The position numbers were made by a program, and so were the translations under genes. This document shows positions 1-8,531 of a stretch of 12,773 nucleotides of DNA, piece by piece. The notes beneath the pieces are model-generated. The model was not told where the DNA came from and made no database searches. It saw nothing but the letters and a program-made list of their open reading frames with translations. This DNA comes from Zancudomyces culisetae (lineage: Eukaryota; Kickxellomycota; Harpellomycetes; Harpellales; Legeriomycetaceae). The stretch spans positions 1 through 12,773 of the forward strand of contig LSSK01000559.1 in NCBI GenBank assembly GCA_001969505.1. The letters run 5' to 3'. Positions within the stretch are counted from its first letter, which is position 1; each line of letters opens with the position of its first letter.

Positions 1-71
1 TCTCTCTCTCTCTCTCTATTCCATTGCCCTCTAGTTACTAAAAAACATACTCTTGTTTATTTATGTTGTAG
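1..71 (+). other. 3' part of an intron of the upstream gene, starting in a (TC)n run
   Basis: Bases 1-17 are an uninterrupted TC dinucleotide run cut by the window edge. A TACTAA-like branch sequence follows near 37-43, then a T-rich stretch and TAG at 69-71. This is the expected order for the 3' end of a spliceosomal intron feeding the exon at 72. The donor lies outside the window. Confidence 0.4.
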
Positions 72-149
72 GTTGATCGACGAAATCTTGAGGAAGCCCT
101 AGAAAAATGCAACAGGTATCGGAATGTAATACTACAAAAACCACATTGA
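72..149 (+). CDS. 3'-terminal exon of an unidentified gene that enters from the left edge (partial)
   Basis: A TAG acceptor at 69-71, preceded by a TTACTAAA branch-like site near 36-43, opens a frame of 25 codons that ends at TGA 147-149. The peptide begins VDRRNLEEALEKC and ends VILQKPH. It is charged and looks helical or coiled-coil. The other two frames stop within 10 codons of the acceptor, which favours this one. I do not recognise the family from so short a piece. The rest of the gene lies upstream of the window. Confidence 0.45.
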   Translation, partial: VDRRNLEEALEKCNRYRNVILQKPH

Positions 150-543
150 TTAGGAAGATTTTCAGCAATGCTGTGCTTTTTCCGTTATAAAGTGCCTTTA
201 TTTCATTTGTACACTTGCACATTTTCACATTTGTACATACTATATTGAAATACTCTACACTATTTTTATCCTTTCATTATCCCCTCTCTTACACATTTTT
301 TTTCCCTAGTCTTTCTCCCTCCTGCTTCCCCCCTTTTTTTTATTATTCATTAATATTTCCAAATTAATAGAGAATTAAATATTATTGTGAAAATCGAGTT
401 AAATATAACAAAATAAAACAGAAATACCGCTATTTCAATAACAAAGACTTTTTTTTTTCGTGGCAAAACAAAATAAACTATTTACAATACTTGAAAACAA
501 ATAAACTATAGGGAGGTAAAAGTGATAGTGTCAGTGGGTTACG
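150..543. other. Intergenic: 3' flank of the upstream gene and promoter of the ING-family gene
   Basis: No open frame of useful length was seen on either strand. The first part is C/T-rich on the + strand, including a pyrimidine run at about 270-340. The second part is A-rich, with AT inverted motifs around 345-385. An in-frame TAG at 526-528 blocks upstream extension of the ING gene, supporting ATG 544 as its start. I see no clear TATA box that can be assigned with confidence. Confidence 0.4.
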
Positions 544-2098
544 ATGTTTCAAATTCAAGAGTATCTTGATGGTAAGTGTATATGAGAAAAACAAAAAATA
601 AACCAACCGGGAAAAAAAAAGATAAAATGAGGGCGTAATGTAAATATAGCGATAGAACGATTACCGCAAGAACTGCAGAGGCAATTCACCTTGATGAGGG
701 AGCTAGACGCGCTATCTACAGGTTAGAACCACTACTTTATATATACCAGTCTCTACCCTTTTTTATTTTATTTTATTTTATTATATTCTTTGTTGACATG
801 TATTCACAATTGGAAAAAGATAATATTAAACAAAAAAAAAACTTGTACAAAATAGATTTACAAGATCAAATGAAAAATGAGACGATGGATTTTATCGAGA
901 AACTACCACAACTTCCGCGCGAGGAACGAGTCAAACGGTTGCAAAGCTTTTCAGAGCTGCTAGGCGGGTTGATAAAACATGGGGAGGAAAAAGTGGCGCT
1001 GGCAGCACAGACGTATGAGTATGTGGACCAGCAAGTGAAATGTATTGATATGGGAATGCAAGAGCTGGAGGAAGGAAAACGGGGTGATGAAAAGGATAAA
1101 GATAAAGTGGGTGGTGGTGGTGGTGGTGGTGGGCATATGAATCCAAATGCTGGATCTAGTACAGGAGCGGGTAGTGAGGGAGGAAAAGGTAGAGCTGGAG
1201 CTGGAGCTGGGTTGGGAACCAGCGATGAAGTGGGAGTGGGAGAAGGAGGTGTGGCAATAAAAGAAAAGAGTGGTAGAAGACATAACGATAGTGTTGGTAC
1301 CAATAAAGGAGAAACAGGTGGTGCAGGGTTAAATGTAAATTCGAAAGCTGAAGGACTTGGTAGTGAGGGTAAGAGGATAATCTGGATGTATAAATATTGA
1401 TAGCAAGATAAATAAAATACGAACTACAAAATGTGGAAAAATAAAAAATAAAACTATTTGTTTATTTTCTTTAGGGCTTTTGGCGTTGCAAGGGGCGGCA
1501 TCTGCAGGATTATCGTCAAGAAGTAAGTGGGAAATTTTGAATTTAGGGAGGAAGGAAGAGGGCGTCTCAATTGGGTTTTTATTAAAAAAAAATGTAAATG
1601 AAATTGTACAAATAGAGAGGAAGAGTGTTAAAGAGGGTGGTGGTAGTAATTCAGGATCGCCAAGTGTTGGAGGGGGGCGAGGAAGAAACAAGACGCAGAA
1701 AAGGTAAAGTGGATGGTTGATTCACAAGATAGATGTATAACTAACTAACTAACAGTGGTGCTAATAATAACAAGTATAAAACCAAACTAATAAATAGTGG
1801 GGTAGGAAGAGGCGGGGCAGGAATAAAAGAGGATATAGAAGAGAAAAAGGAGAAGGAAAAGGAAAGCGGGGAGAAGAAGGAAGAGGAGGTGGAGGAGGAA
1901 GAAGATCCAGAAGAGCCGCGGTACTGTTACTGCAACCAAGTGTCGTATGGAGAGATGGTGGCGTGCGACGACGAAAACTGCGAGATCGAGTGGTTCCACC
2001 TGGGATGTGTGAAGCTTAAGGAGCCGCCAAAGGGTAAATGGTACTGCAAAGAGTGTCTGGTTAACCGTAAAAAGAAAAAAGATTCAGTGGAAAAATAA
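544..2098 (+). CDS. ING-family PHD-finger chromatin protein (Yng2/Pho23/ING4-5 type), six exons
   Basis: Histone-reader subunit of the kind found in NuA4 acetyltransferase (Yng2) or Rpd3L deacetylase (Pho23). Proposed exons are 544-571, 650-721, 856-1368, 1475-1522, 1616-1703 and 1756-2098. Phases match at every junction, giving 363 residues. The N-terminal ING domain (about 1-105) reads [20 protein letters not shown], then FTLMRELD and [13 protein letters not shown], close to ING4/5. A low-complexity Gly/Ser/Lys linker follows, with poly-Gly and a basic NLS-like RKRK. An acidic stretch leads into the PHD finger (about 305-352). The PHD has all eight C4HC3 ligands, and the Tyr, SYGEM, Asp and Trp positions that form the H3K4me3 pocket in ING2 are present. 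The linker splicing is uncertain: see the alternative intron 1523-1615 and alternative acceptor 1797. Whether it is the Yng2 or Pho23 orthologue cannot be decided by eye. Confidence 0.9.
1110..1133 (+). repeat. (GGT)7 trinucleotide microsatellite encoding poly-Gly in the ING-family linker
   Basis: Seven GGT codons followed by GGG encode eight consecutive glycines between the ING domain and the rest of the linker. A second, shorter glycine-rich repeat (GCTGGA units, Ala-Gly) lies near 1193-1210. Runs of this kind change length by slippage in units of one codon, so the linker length probably differs between strains. Confidence 0.85.
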
Positions 2099-2132
2099 AT
2101 AAATTTTTATTTATTCAAAAATAATTATTTTT
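2094..2132. terminator. Shared AT-rich 3'-end region between convergent ING-family and SER3 genes
   Basis: Only 26 bp separate the two stop codons (2096-2098 on + and 2125-2127 on -). The gap has AATAAA-type hexamers readable on both strands and a perfect 16-bp palindrome at 2117-2132 that includes the SER3 stop. The likely reading is a bidirectional cleavage/polyadenylation zone. The two 3' UTRs must then overlap each other or run into the neighbouring coding region. Confidence 0.5.
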
Positions 2133-3700
2133 CAAACAAAACGCGGGTGATGATATTCTCAGTGATACCACTGATGCCGGCGTAGATCACATTGATGTCT
2201 TCTGGATCTGGTAGCGTGATGTCTGCCACGTAGTATGCTATCTCTCCTCGAGAGTCAGATGCCTGTTTGTCGACGTTATACTTTGAAAGGATCGAGTTGA
2301 TCTTCTGCAGCACTCCTGGCACGTTCTGATGCACATTTACTATGCGCAATCTATGTTTGTCGCTTACTGCACCAGGTTTCAAGTCGATTTCTGGGAAATT
2401 CACTGCGTTCAGTGATGCTCCTGTGTTCATATATCCAACTATTGCTGATGCTACCTCGATTCCAATCATTCGCTGTGCCTCTTCTGTTGATCCTCCAATG
2501 TGTGGTGTCAAAATTGTGTTGGGACATCCTGCTAGTTCACTTTCAAAGAACTTGCCGTTTTCAAACGGCTCCTGTGGAAACACATCAACTGCTGCTCCTG
2601 CCAAATGCCCGTTGCGAAGCGCCTGTGCCAGTGCCTTGATGTCTACCACTGTTCCTCTGGATGCATTCAACAGACATGCTCCCTTCTTCATCATCCGGAT
2701 TTCATCTTCTCCAATAAGATTTTTTGTTTCGCTTGTCTCTGGAACGTGTAGTGTCACGTAGTCTGCCTTTACCAACAACTCTTCTAGAGATCCAACACTC
2801 TTGCTTCTTCCCAGCGGCATCAGTGGCAAGACATCATACCAAATCACCTTCATTCCCATTGACTCTGCCAACACGCTCAGTTGTGTGCCGATATGTCCGT
2901 ATCCAATAATTCCCACTGTCTTTCCTCGTATTTCGTGACATTTCTTTGATACCTTGTTCCATTCTCCGGCGTGCATTTCATTATTTCGATCTCCCAACTT
3001 TCGTGAAAGCATTATTATCTCTGCAATAATCAGTTCTGCAACACTTCTGCTATTGCTGAATGGTGAATTAAATACTGAAATCTATTCGTTATTATTTTAT
3101 TTATTATTATTACTTTTCCACTTTTCTTTTTTAAACATGTGCATGTATATATATATATGATTTAGCTTCTTCAATCATAATGATTAAATTCAATCCTGAT
3201 CTTTTTTCTTACCCCTCTTGATGCTGCATATTCTAAATCTACTTGGTTTGTTCCGATACAAAAGCATCCAATCACTTGCAAATTGTCTGCTGCTGCAAGA
3301 ACCCGGCTGTTCAGTCTAGTCTTGCTACGGATTCCAATTCCGTGTACATCCTTGATTTTTTCAATTAGTTCTTCTTCATTCAGACTTCTAGAAACACTTT
3401 CTACCTATTTTTGCCACAATACTATTTATAACTTGCCTCACATACATATGAACTTTTCACCCTTCCGATAAGCAACTACTACGCATTTATACTATACTTT
3501 TTAGCATGTCTACAAAGCCAACTTACTTGATATCCTGCATTCTTCACTATTTCCACAGCTTTTTCACTGATATTTTCCAGAAACAGTATCTTGATACTTT
3601 CACTGCTAACTGGCTGTAACTTCTTAGTACCTGCTTCACGCTTGTTAAAGCTGTTTCTACGCGACACAGTAGCGCTGCTTTTTCTTTCGGTATCTGACAT
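2125..3700 (-). CDS. SER3: D-3-phosphoglycerate dehydrogenase, three exons
   Basis: Oxidises 3-phosphoglycerate to 3-phosphohydroxypyruvate with NAD+, the first step of serine synthesis, in the cytosol. Exons on the minus strand are 3700-3527, 3404-3213 and 3081-2125, all junctions phase 0, giving 440 residues (yeast Ser3 is about 469). A poorly conserved N-terminal tail of about 35 residues precedes the substrate domain, which has GIRSKTRL at 82-89. The Rossmann fold has GYGHIG at 182-187 and Asp205 ending beta-2. The catalytic Arg264 (NASRGTVVD), Glu293 (FPQEP) and His316 (TPHIGGSTEEAQ) are all present. A C-terminal ACT domain (about 366-440, HQNVPGVL) is the usual site of serine feedback control. 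The introns (122 and 131 nt) have GTAAGT and GTAAGA donors. Yeasts often carry SER3/SER33 paralogues, so the symbol marks the family. Confidence 0.97.
3146..3158. repeat. (TA)n run inside SER3 intron 2
   Basis: A 13-base alternating TA run sits in the second SER3 intron, next to a short ACATGTGCATGT imperfect palindrome. It is a simple-sequence microsatellite with no evident function. Confidence 0.6.
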
Positions 3701-4307
3701 TGTTATCTGTTTTATTTATTTATAGTACTAACCAAGTCTCTTTTTTCTTTTTTTTTTACTAGGTCTTTTGTTTTTCTGGCGTTGTGCTTTATCCAAGGAG
3801 TTTGTGGTTTATCAACAAACTATAAGATTCTTCCTTTCTTATTCTTTGTTTTGTTGGTTTGTATATTTTCTAATACTACTTTACTTTGTATACTATTGTA
3901 AACAAAATAAAATTTATGAATAATCCTCTTGTTTTTATAAGAAAATAATCAAAAGTGAATATCCAAAAACCTTCTAACTTTCTTCTCCTTTTCCTCTTAT
4001 ATTTGGGCTCAATATACTCCATATCTCACTTAGAACGTCATTATAAAAAAAATTTCCAATTTTGCTAAACACGTTCCAATCAAAATATTCTTTGAATCTC
4101 TCAGCATTTATTTGATTTGCTTAATAATCTTGAACCTCCCTCTGCTTTTGTTGTTTTTCTTTTTCTTTTTTTTTTTTTATTTAGTCGATTTTTCCGCTTT
4201 ATCAATTCACAGTACACTAAAAAGTACAAATAAAATATATATATATACATATTAAAAAAGATAAATGAGTAAATAAACTCGTACGCTTTATTTTCACATT
4301 TATGTTA

Positions 4308-4361
4308 TTATTGGGTCTTTTTTCTTTTCTTTTCCTTTCTTTTCTTTTCTTTTTTTTTTTG
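4308..4361. repeat. Polypyrimidine tract (T/C with TTTTC units)
   Basis: More than 40 nearly uninterrupted pyrimidines, largely TTTTC units ending in a T10 run, lie about 0.65 kb upstream of the SER3 start. Poly(dA:dT)-like tracts in yeast promoters disfavour nucleosomes. A role here is inference from position only. Confidence 0.55.
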
Positions 4362-4945
4362 GTATCGGTATCAGTACTTGGTTCTAAGTTTGCATATTGT
4401 ATTTAATCAATTAGTTGCGCCGAACACTTCCCTCCCCCCAGTTCACAAGAAATTGTATTGTTGTACTCTTTTTCTTTTTTGTCCTTATATCACATATCAT
4501 ATCATTAGTGTACGGAATCATACTTTATGCTATTCAATGATTCAGATATTGAACCGTGTAAACACACATTGATATACCTTTTCACTTTTCTTTTTTTTTA
4601 CCACGGGAGTTCCAGCTAATTTCCCCGTCTAAAATCCATATTTATTTTTATTTTTTCTTCACTTTTGTTCGTGGTATAATTTTTCAAATCCTCACTCCCA
4701 AAATAAAAATACACCAGAACAATCTGCAAAGCTGTACATTTTCCATTTCCCTCCTCCCTCTTCCCTCTTCCACCTTCCGTCCCTCACCTTTGCACTCTTC
4801 ATCTCTCACCCACTCCCAGTACTATTTTTGCATCCCATTTCACATTCATAGCTGTTATTATGGCTTGCTGTCTTTACCAGTCATTTAGTTTGTTCACAAT
4901 TGGTCAATACGTTTGATTTGGTAGTTAACTTATACTTACAGGCCG

Positions 4946-4966
4946 TTGGTCGTCTTTTGTGACCAA
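4946..4966. repeat. Short perfect hairpin (6-bp arms TTGGTC/GACCAA, 9-nt loop)
   Basis: TTGGTC at 4946-4951 is mirrored by GACCAA at 4961-4966. Another TTGGTC lies about 45 bp upstream, near 4902. The arms contain CCAAT-type pentamers in opposite orientations, so this may be a pair of CCAAT-box sites rather than an RNA hairpin. Confidence 0.4.
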
Positions 4967-5297
4967 TGTAATTTAAGGCGCTATCGATAAGTGATATACC
5001 TTCAATTGAAGACAATTGCTTGAAATTTGTTGCTTTATCGATTGCTGAGGATTTGTAATATAAATTGATGGTACCAGTGACAAATATACGAACAATCTTG
5101 CAAATTTTACATTATTCATCAAGATTATAATAGGTGAAGAATAAGGCTATCGGATTCGAAGACCTCTTAAGCAATCCCTGTAAAACCAACAGATGACAAA
5201 TCCACAAAATATCCCAAATCATTATAGGCCTGTGAATACGCACTGTGTATATGTACTATGCACTCTAGACTAATTCTTGGTATGCACCTGCACATAT

Positions 5298-5304
5298 TGA
5301 CTCA
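5298..5304. promoter_or_regulatory. TGACTCA: match to the Gcn4/AP-1 consensus
   Basis: The 7-mer TGACTCA is the classic binding site of the Gcn4-type amino-acid-starvation activator. It lies in the divergent region 1.6 kb from the SER3 start and 0.87 kb from the surface-protein start. A single 7-mer is expected by chance about every several kilobases, and the distance from SER3 is large for a yeast activator site. Confidence 0.2.
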
Positions 5305-6114
5305 CTGACTATCTTGCTCGCATCTTACTCACAGCCTCCCGAGTACAATGCTACTTTCTTTCCCCCCCCCCACTTTGCCTGCTCATTTGATAATTTCTAC
5401 ATATCTCAACGCTTATGATCGTCTCTATATATATACCCTTCATTTTGTAAATAGGTGTTTTCCTTTCAAATCTTGATTTTTCTTTTTAATTCTTACATTC
5501 TACTACTCGAACAAGGATGTGGTATTAGTATGAGCTTGTTCTTGTTCTTGTTTTTGTAAACAGTATAGTCAAGATATCAAACTAGTAAAAAATATTTTTT
5601 TGAACCAAACCTGTATTAACAGAAAAAAATACATTACTACCTGCCTATTTTGATTTAAATTGACACTACTTTCCATGTTTGATGAAACACAAAATCATAA
5701 GATGCCAATATAGAAATCAACCGACTTGGTCTTGGTTTAAATTCTCTTAAAAGAACGCAAGGATGATGCTCAGAGCCAACCATACTCATTGCTTCTTTTA
5801 CCAATATTCTTGTTTCCTCCTTTTTTAATGTTTTTGAAAATACTAGGTGTATAGCCTTTCTGTAAAAAAAAACATAAATTAAACCTTTAATGTTGTTTTA
5901 GTAAACTCCTGATGCCTTCATATGTGAGTTTAGCTTAAATAACCGCAAAATATCAGTGCATATCGGCCTTTTTTTGTTTCTGCTTTTCTGCATATATTCT
6001 CCCCTTCCTCCCCACCCCCCTCCAAAAAAAACACTCGCTCAAGTAGCTCTTCAAATATATACCCCCTCTCCACCATACTTAATTAACCGCTAATACTTTT
6101 TTCCAAGACTAGAT

Positions 6115-6122
6115 TATATATA
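6115..6122 (+). promoter_or_regulatory. Candidate TATA box of the surface-protein gene
   Basis: TATATATA lies 52 bp upstream of ATG 6174. An A-rich leader follows, including an A10 run, as is typical of yeast 5' UTRs. A second TATATA-like element lies near 6055. Confidence 0.4.
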
Positions 6123-6173
6123 CCTTTAAATTTAACAAAAAAAAAACAACAATACTTGAAGAAAAAGGGAGGA

Positions 6174-8531
6174 ATGAACTATGTGTATATAGGAAGAATA
6201 GTTTTGTTTTTCTTGCTAGTGATTGCTGCAGAGTGCAGGGGCGGGATAGAAAACAACGGTTTGTGTATTGCGATATTTCATAACACAAACAGCTTGTGCG
6301 CATCGGATATGCATTGGTTCTTGGCTACAGAAAGCGTTGTAGCAGAAATAAATTCAAAAGAACGCAATACATACTGTAAAGAGCTGGCAGAGTGTGAAAA
6401 GCTGGAGAGCCTTAAAAGTTATATAACATTTAATACAATCAATAATAAGCGCGCAAGTACGGGTATTGAAAAAAAAGACATAGCTGATCAAAAGCACATA
6501 CTTAAAAAAAGAGATACCAACACATCATTATGCTGTTACAATTTAGACAAGTCGATACCACATGACGTTTCAGTCCTTTTAAAACATATTAACCAAGTGG
6601 AAATAAATGAAGGTGTTGGTGATGTAGATAGAGAACTTAGCATGAACCCAACTCAATCCCCTGGGTGTCAAAAAATACAGCCAGTTGACATATCCAAGGA
6701 TTTAAAAAACGAACAATGTGGAAACTTTTCACCTCCTAGGTTTGTATTTACCCTCAAACACAACCACACGGGAAAAATGGCAACAAAAAACCCATCTGGC
6801 GATCGTATAGTTTTTGGCACAAGGAAACGGAATGAAATCAAAGTTATTAACTGGCTTGGTTTAGAGATAAGCGAGTGCAGAAAGCAACAAAAACAATTCA
6901 TGCTTACTGATAAACTTTTAAATTGCTTTAAATGTGCTGGGGAACCATTTGGTGACTCCACCTTCTTTGATAACAATTATCCTGTAGGTAATGATGACCC
7001 ATATTTTCAAAAGTCTGTTAGAGATGCACAACTTTTGTGTCTAAAACAGTATATAACTAAACATGGCGGATCGATTGATCAAGACCCGAATAAAAACAAA
7101 GAGGAAAATAGAACTACTGATAACGAAGTTGAAAACACTTTAAATTCTAAAGAAGAGCAAAATGAGGCTATACATAAATCTGCCCTCTTGGATGAAATCG
7201 AAAACCCTACGCAGATTGATACAAATAGTGATGATGTCGCCTTAGCAGAAAAACCCAAGTTCCTTCTCCCGACCTCGCACGAAGACGATCCGGATAAAAA
7301 AAAAGAGGTAGCTGTAACTATTGATGAAGACAAACAAGATTTTACAGCAAATGAGCGCAACAACTCGTCTCCATCTTCGAGCAGTAAAAAGCGCATAGAA
7401 TCTGAAATTAATGCTACAAAAGAACAGGATTTTGTAGCTGATGTTTCCAGAATAAATTTAATCGGTAATTCACAACAAAACAAAGCAAGTGATATAATTT
7501 CGAAAGAGCAAAAAGGAAATGGCTCAGAGAGTAGTGATTCAAATCTATTAGCTGAAGATGTTTTACCGAGATTTAGTGAAGCTGAGACGACTATCATAAC
7601 TGCATCACAGAAAGTAGATACTCAGCTTCAAAATGTTGGTTCTGAAATTAACCCTGTTGGTATAGATAGTACAAGTAAAGCACTGCCATTAAGGATGCAA
7701 TTATTGACTATTGGATCGAGTTTAGAAATTTTAAAACAAGGATTGGGTCCTGAGGTGGAGATTAATCGCAAACTACCTACTGAAGAACATAGCAGCGGAG
7801 GTGAGTTGAAAATTACAGGTTATACTACTGCTGTAGTAGATAAAAAAGCCAAAGAAATCACTGTTGCCTCTACATCTAATATTAATGACTCTGAAGATAT
7901 AAAAACACAGACAAGTGTAATTGTACCTGCTACCCTAAGCAAGCAAGAGAGTGAAAGTAAAAACAAAAACAGAGGTAGTAGCGAAAGCTCCACTTTCACT
8001 TCCAATGTAAATGGATCTAATACCATATCAAAGTTAGTTACTTTTACACCGGAATCTACTAGTTATGCCAGTCAAAGTCAAATATCTCATCTAGTGAATA
8101 ACAATGGAGAGGTTCAGAGTCCTGATACTTACACGCAAAAAGATAATTTTATAGTTATTGGTACAGAGAATAAAGATAGTAACGATATCAATAGTAATAG
8201 ATATAGTGAAGATGAGGATGTTGGTAAAGACAATGGTAAAGATAATGGTAAAGATAATGGTAAAGATAATGGTAAAGATAATGGTAAAGATAGTGGTACA
8301 AATAATGGTAAAGATAGTGGTACAAATAATGGTAAAGATAGTGGTACAAATAATGGTGAGAGTGAGAGTGAGAGTGAGTTTGTGTGTGGGCGTGACTTCA
8401 CACTATATATCCCAGTCACTGTACCAATGAACGGGTCGACCAGTGGCCCTTACTCCCGTTTAAAACTAGGTGGTCTCATAGTTTCTATATTTATGTATTT
8501 AATTATGAGCGCTGTTGGTGGTACCATTTGA
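6174..8531 (+). CDS. Putative secreted, GPI-anchored cell-surface protein of unknown family
   Basis: I do not recognise this 785-residue, intronless protein. It starts with a signal peptide (MNYVYIGRIVLFFLLVIAAE). A head of about 290 residues carries 13 of the 14 cysteines (21, 31, 42, 68, 74, 120, 121, 165, 182, 235, 251, 254, 289) and sequons at N116, N184 and N197. A Cys-free stalk (about 300-735) rich in Ser, Asn, Lys, Asp and Glu follows, with a four-residue repeat (GKDN/GKDS/GTNN) at 684-727 and then Ser-Glu repeats. After Cys738 comes a small-residue patch (N753-G758) and a hydrophobic tail (about 766-785) ending at the stop. That is the layout of a GPI-attachment signal. A dibasic KKR at 111-113 could be a Kex2 site. 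ATG 6174 is the first Met before the signal peptide. The gene looks real because the frame stays open for 2.36 kb of AT-rich DNA. Location at plasma membrane or cell wall is inference. Confidence 0.8.
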   Translation: MNYVYIGRIVLFFLLVIAAECRGGIENNGLCIAIFHNTNSLCASDMHWFLATESVVAEINSKERNTYCKELAECEKLESLKSYITFNTINNKRASTGIEKKDIADQKHILKKRDTNTSLCCYNLDKSIPHDVSVLLKHINQVEINEGVGDVDRELSMNPTQSPGCQKIQPVDISKDLKNEQCGNFSPPRFVFTLKHNHTGKMATKNPSGDRIVFGTRKRNEIKVINWLGLEISECRKQQKQFMLTDKLLNCFKCAGEPFGDSTFFDNNYPVGNDDPYFQKSVRDAQLLCLKQYITKHGGSIDQDPNKNKEENRTTDNEVENTLNSKEEQNEAIHKSALLDEIENPTQIDTNSDDVALAEKPKFLLPTSHEDDPDKKKEVAVTIDEDKQDFTANERNNSSPSSSSKKRIESEINATKEQDFVADVSRINLIGNSQQNKASDIISKEQKGNGSESSDSNLLAEDVLPRFSEAETTIITASQKVDTQLQNVGSEINPVGIDSTSKALPLRMQLLTIGSSLEILKQGLGPEVEINRKLPTEEHSSGGELKITGYTTAVVDKKAKEITVASTSNINDSEDIKTQTSVIVPATLSKQESESKNKNRGSSESSTFTSNVNGSNTISKLVTFTPESTSYASQSQISHLVNNNGEVQSPDTYTQKDNFIVIGTENKDSNDINSNRYSEDEDVGKDNGKDNGKDNGKDNGKDNGKDSGTNNGKDSGTNNGKDSGTNNGESESESEFVCGRDFTLYIPVTVPMNGSTSGPYSRLKLGGLIVSIFMYLIMSAVGGTI
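8223..8354 (+). repeat. In-frame 12-bp minisatellite, 11 units, with a 24-bp higher-order unit
   Basis: Five GGTAAAGAYAAT units (8223-8282) are followed by three copies of a 24-bp dimer made of GGTAAAGATAGT plus GGTACAAATAAT (8283-8354). All are in frame, encoding GKDN x5 and then GKDSGTNN x3. A GAGAGT hexamer repeat follows at 8358-8378, encoding Glu-Ser repeats. The order suggests that a 12-mer array diverged and a dimer was then amplified. Confidence 0.95.

Larger units (their letters stand above)
3701..6173. other. 2.47-kb gene-poor divergent intergenic region between SER3 and the surface-protein gene
   Basis: Both flanking genes are transcribed outward, so the region must hold both promoters. 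It is AT-rich and interrupted by stops in all frames. It is marked by long C/T tracts on the + strand (about 4150-4185, 4308-4361 and 4740-4810) and a C10 run at 5362-5371. TATA-like sequences occur at 4234-4247 and 6115-6122. CCAAT/ATTGG motifs occur near 4900 and 4962. A TGACTCA (Gcn4/AP-1-type consensus) is at 5298-5304. No open frame here has recognisable protein character. The length is large for a yeast intergenic region, and an unrecognised non-coding RNA or small gene is possible. Confidence 0.5.

Noticed and set aside
798-855. Extension of ING exon 3 to an earlier in-frame acceptor near 831
   Set aside because: It would insert about 12 Asn/Lys-rich residues between RELD and the next helix, making the spacing longer than in ING homologues. 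The TAG at 853-855 fits better.
866-1303. Minus-strand open frames (Pro-, His- and Ser-rich) opposite the ING-family linker
   Set aside because: They are shadows of the purine- and glycine-rich linker codons; the poly-His and poly-Pro runs come from the GGT repeat.
4378-4572. 64-codon + strand open frame in the intergenic gap
   Set aside because: No ATG-led domain or motif; composition matches the surrounding non-coding AT/C-rich DNA.
4684-4820. Minus-strand open stretch of about 44 codons rich in Arg, Glu and Gly
   Set aside because: It is the complement of a C/T tract, begins right after a stop, and has no plausible partner exons.
4931-4970. ATACTTACAGG resembling the 5' end of U1 snRNA
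   Set aside because: The next bases lack the U1-70K-binding loop (GAUCAYGA) and the Sm-site context; likely a chance match to the donor complement.
5140-5185. GGATTCGAA resembling a minus-strand tRNA T-loop
   Set aside because: The T-stem does not pair and no D-arm or acceptor stem is present at the right spacing.
6156-6173. Upstream extension of the surface-protein frame to a TTG codon
   Set aside because: Non-ATG starts are unusual in fungi and ATG 6174 places the signal peptide at the true N-terminus.
8129-8430. Repetitive open frames in alternative frames across the minisatellite
   Set aside because: A 12-bp repeat without stops stays open in several frames. Only the long frame has a signal peptide and a hydrophobic tail.
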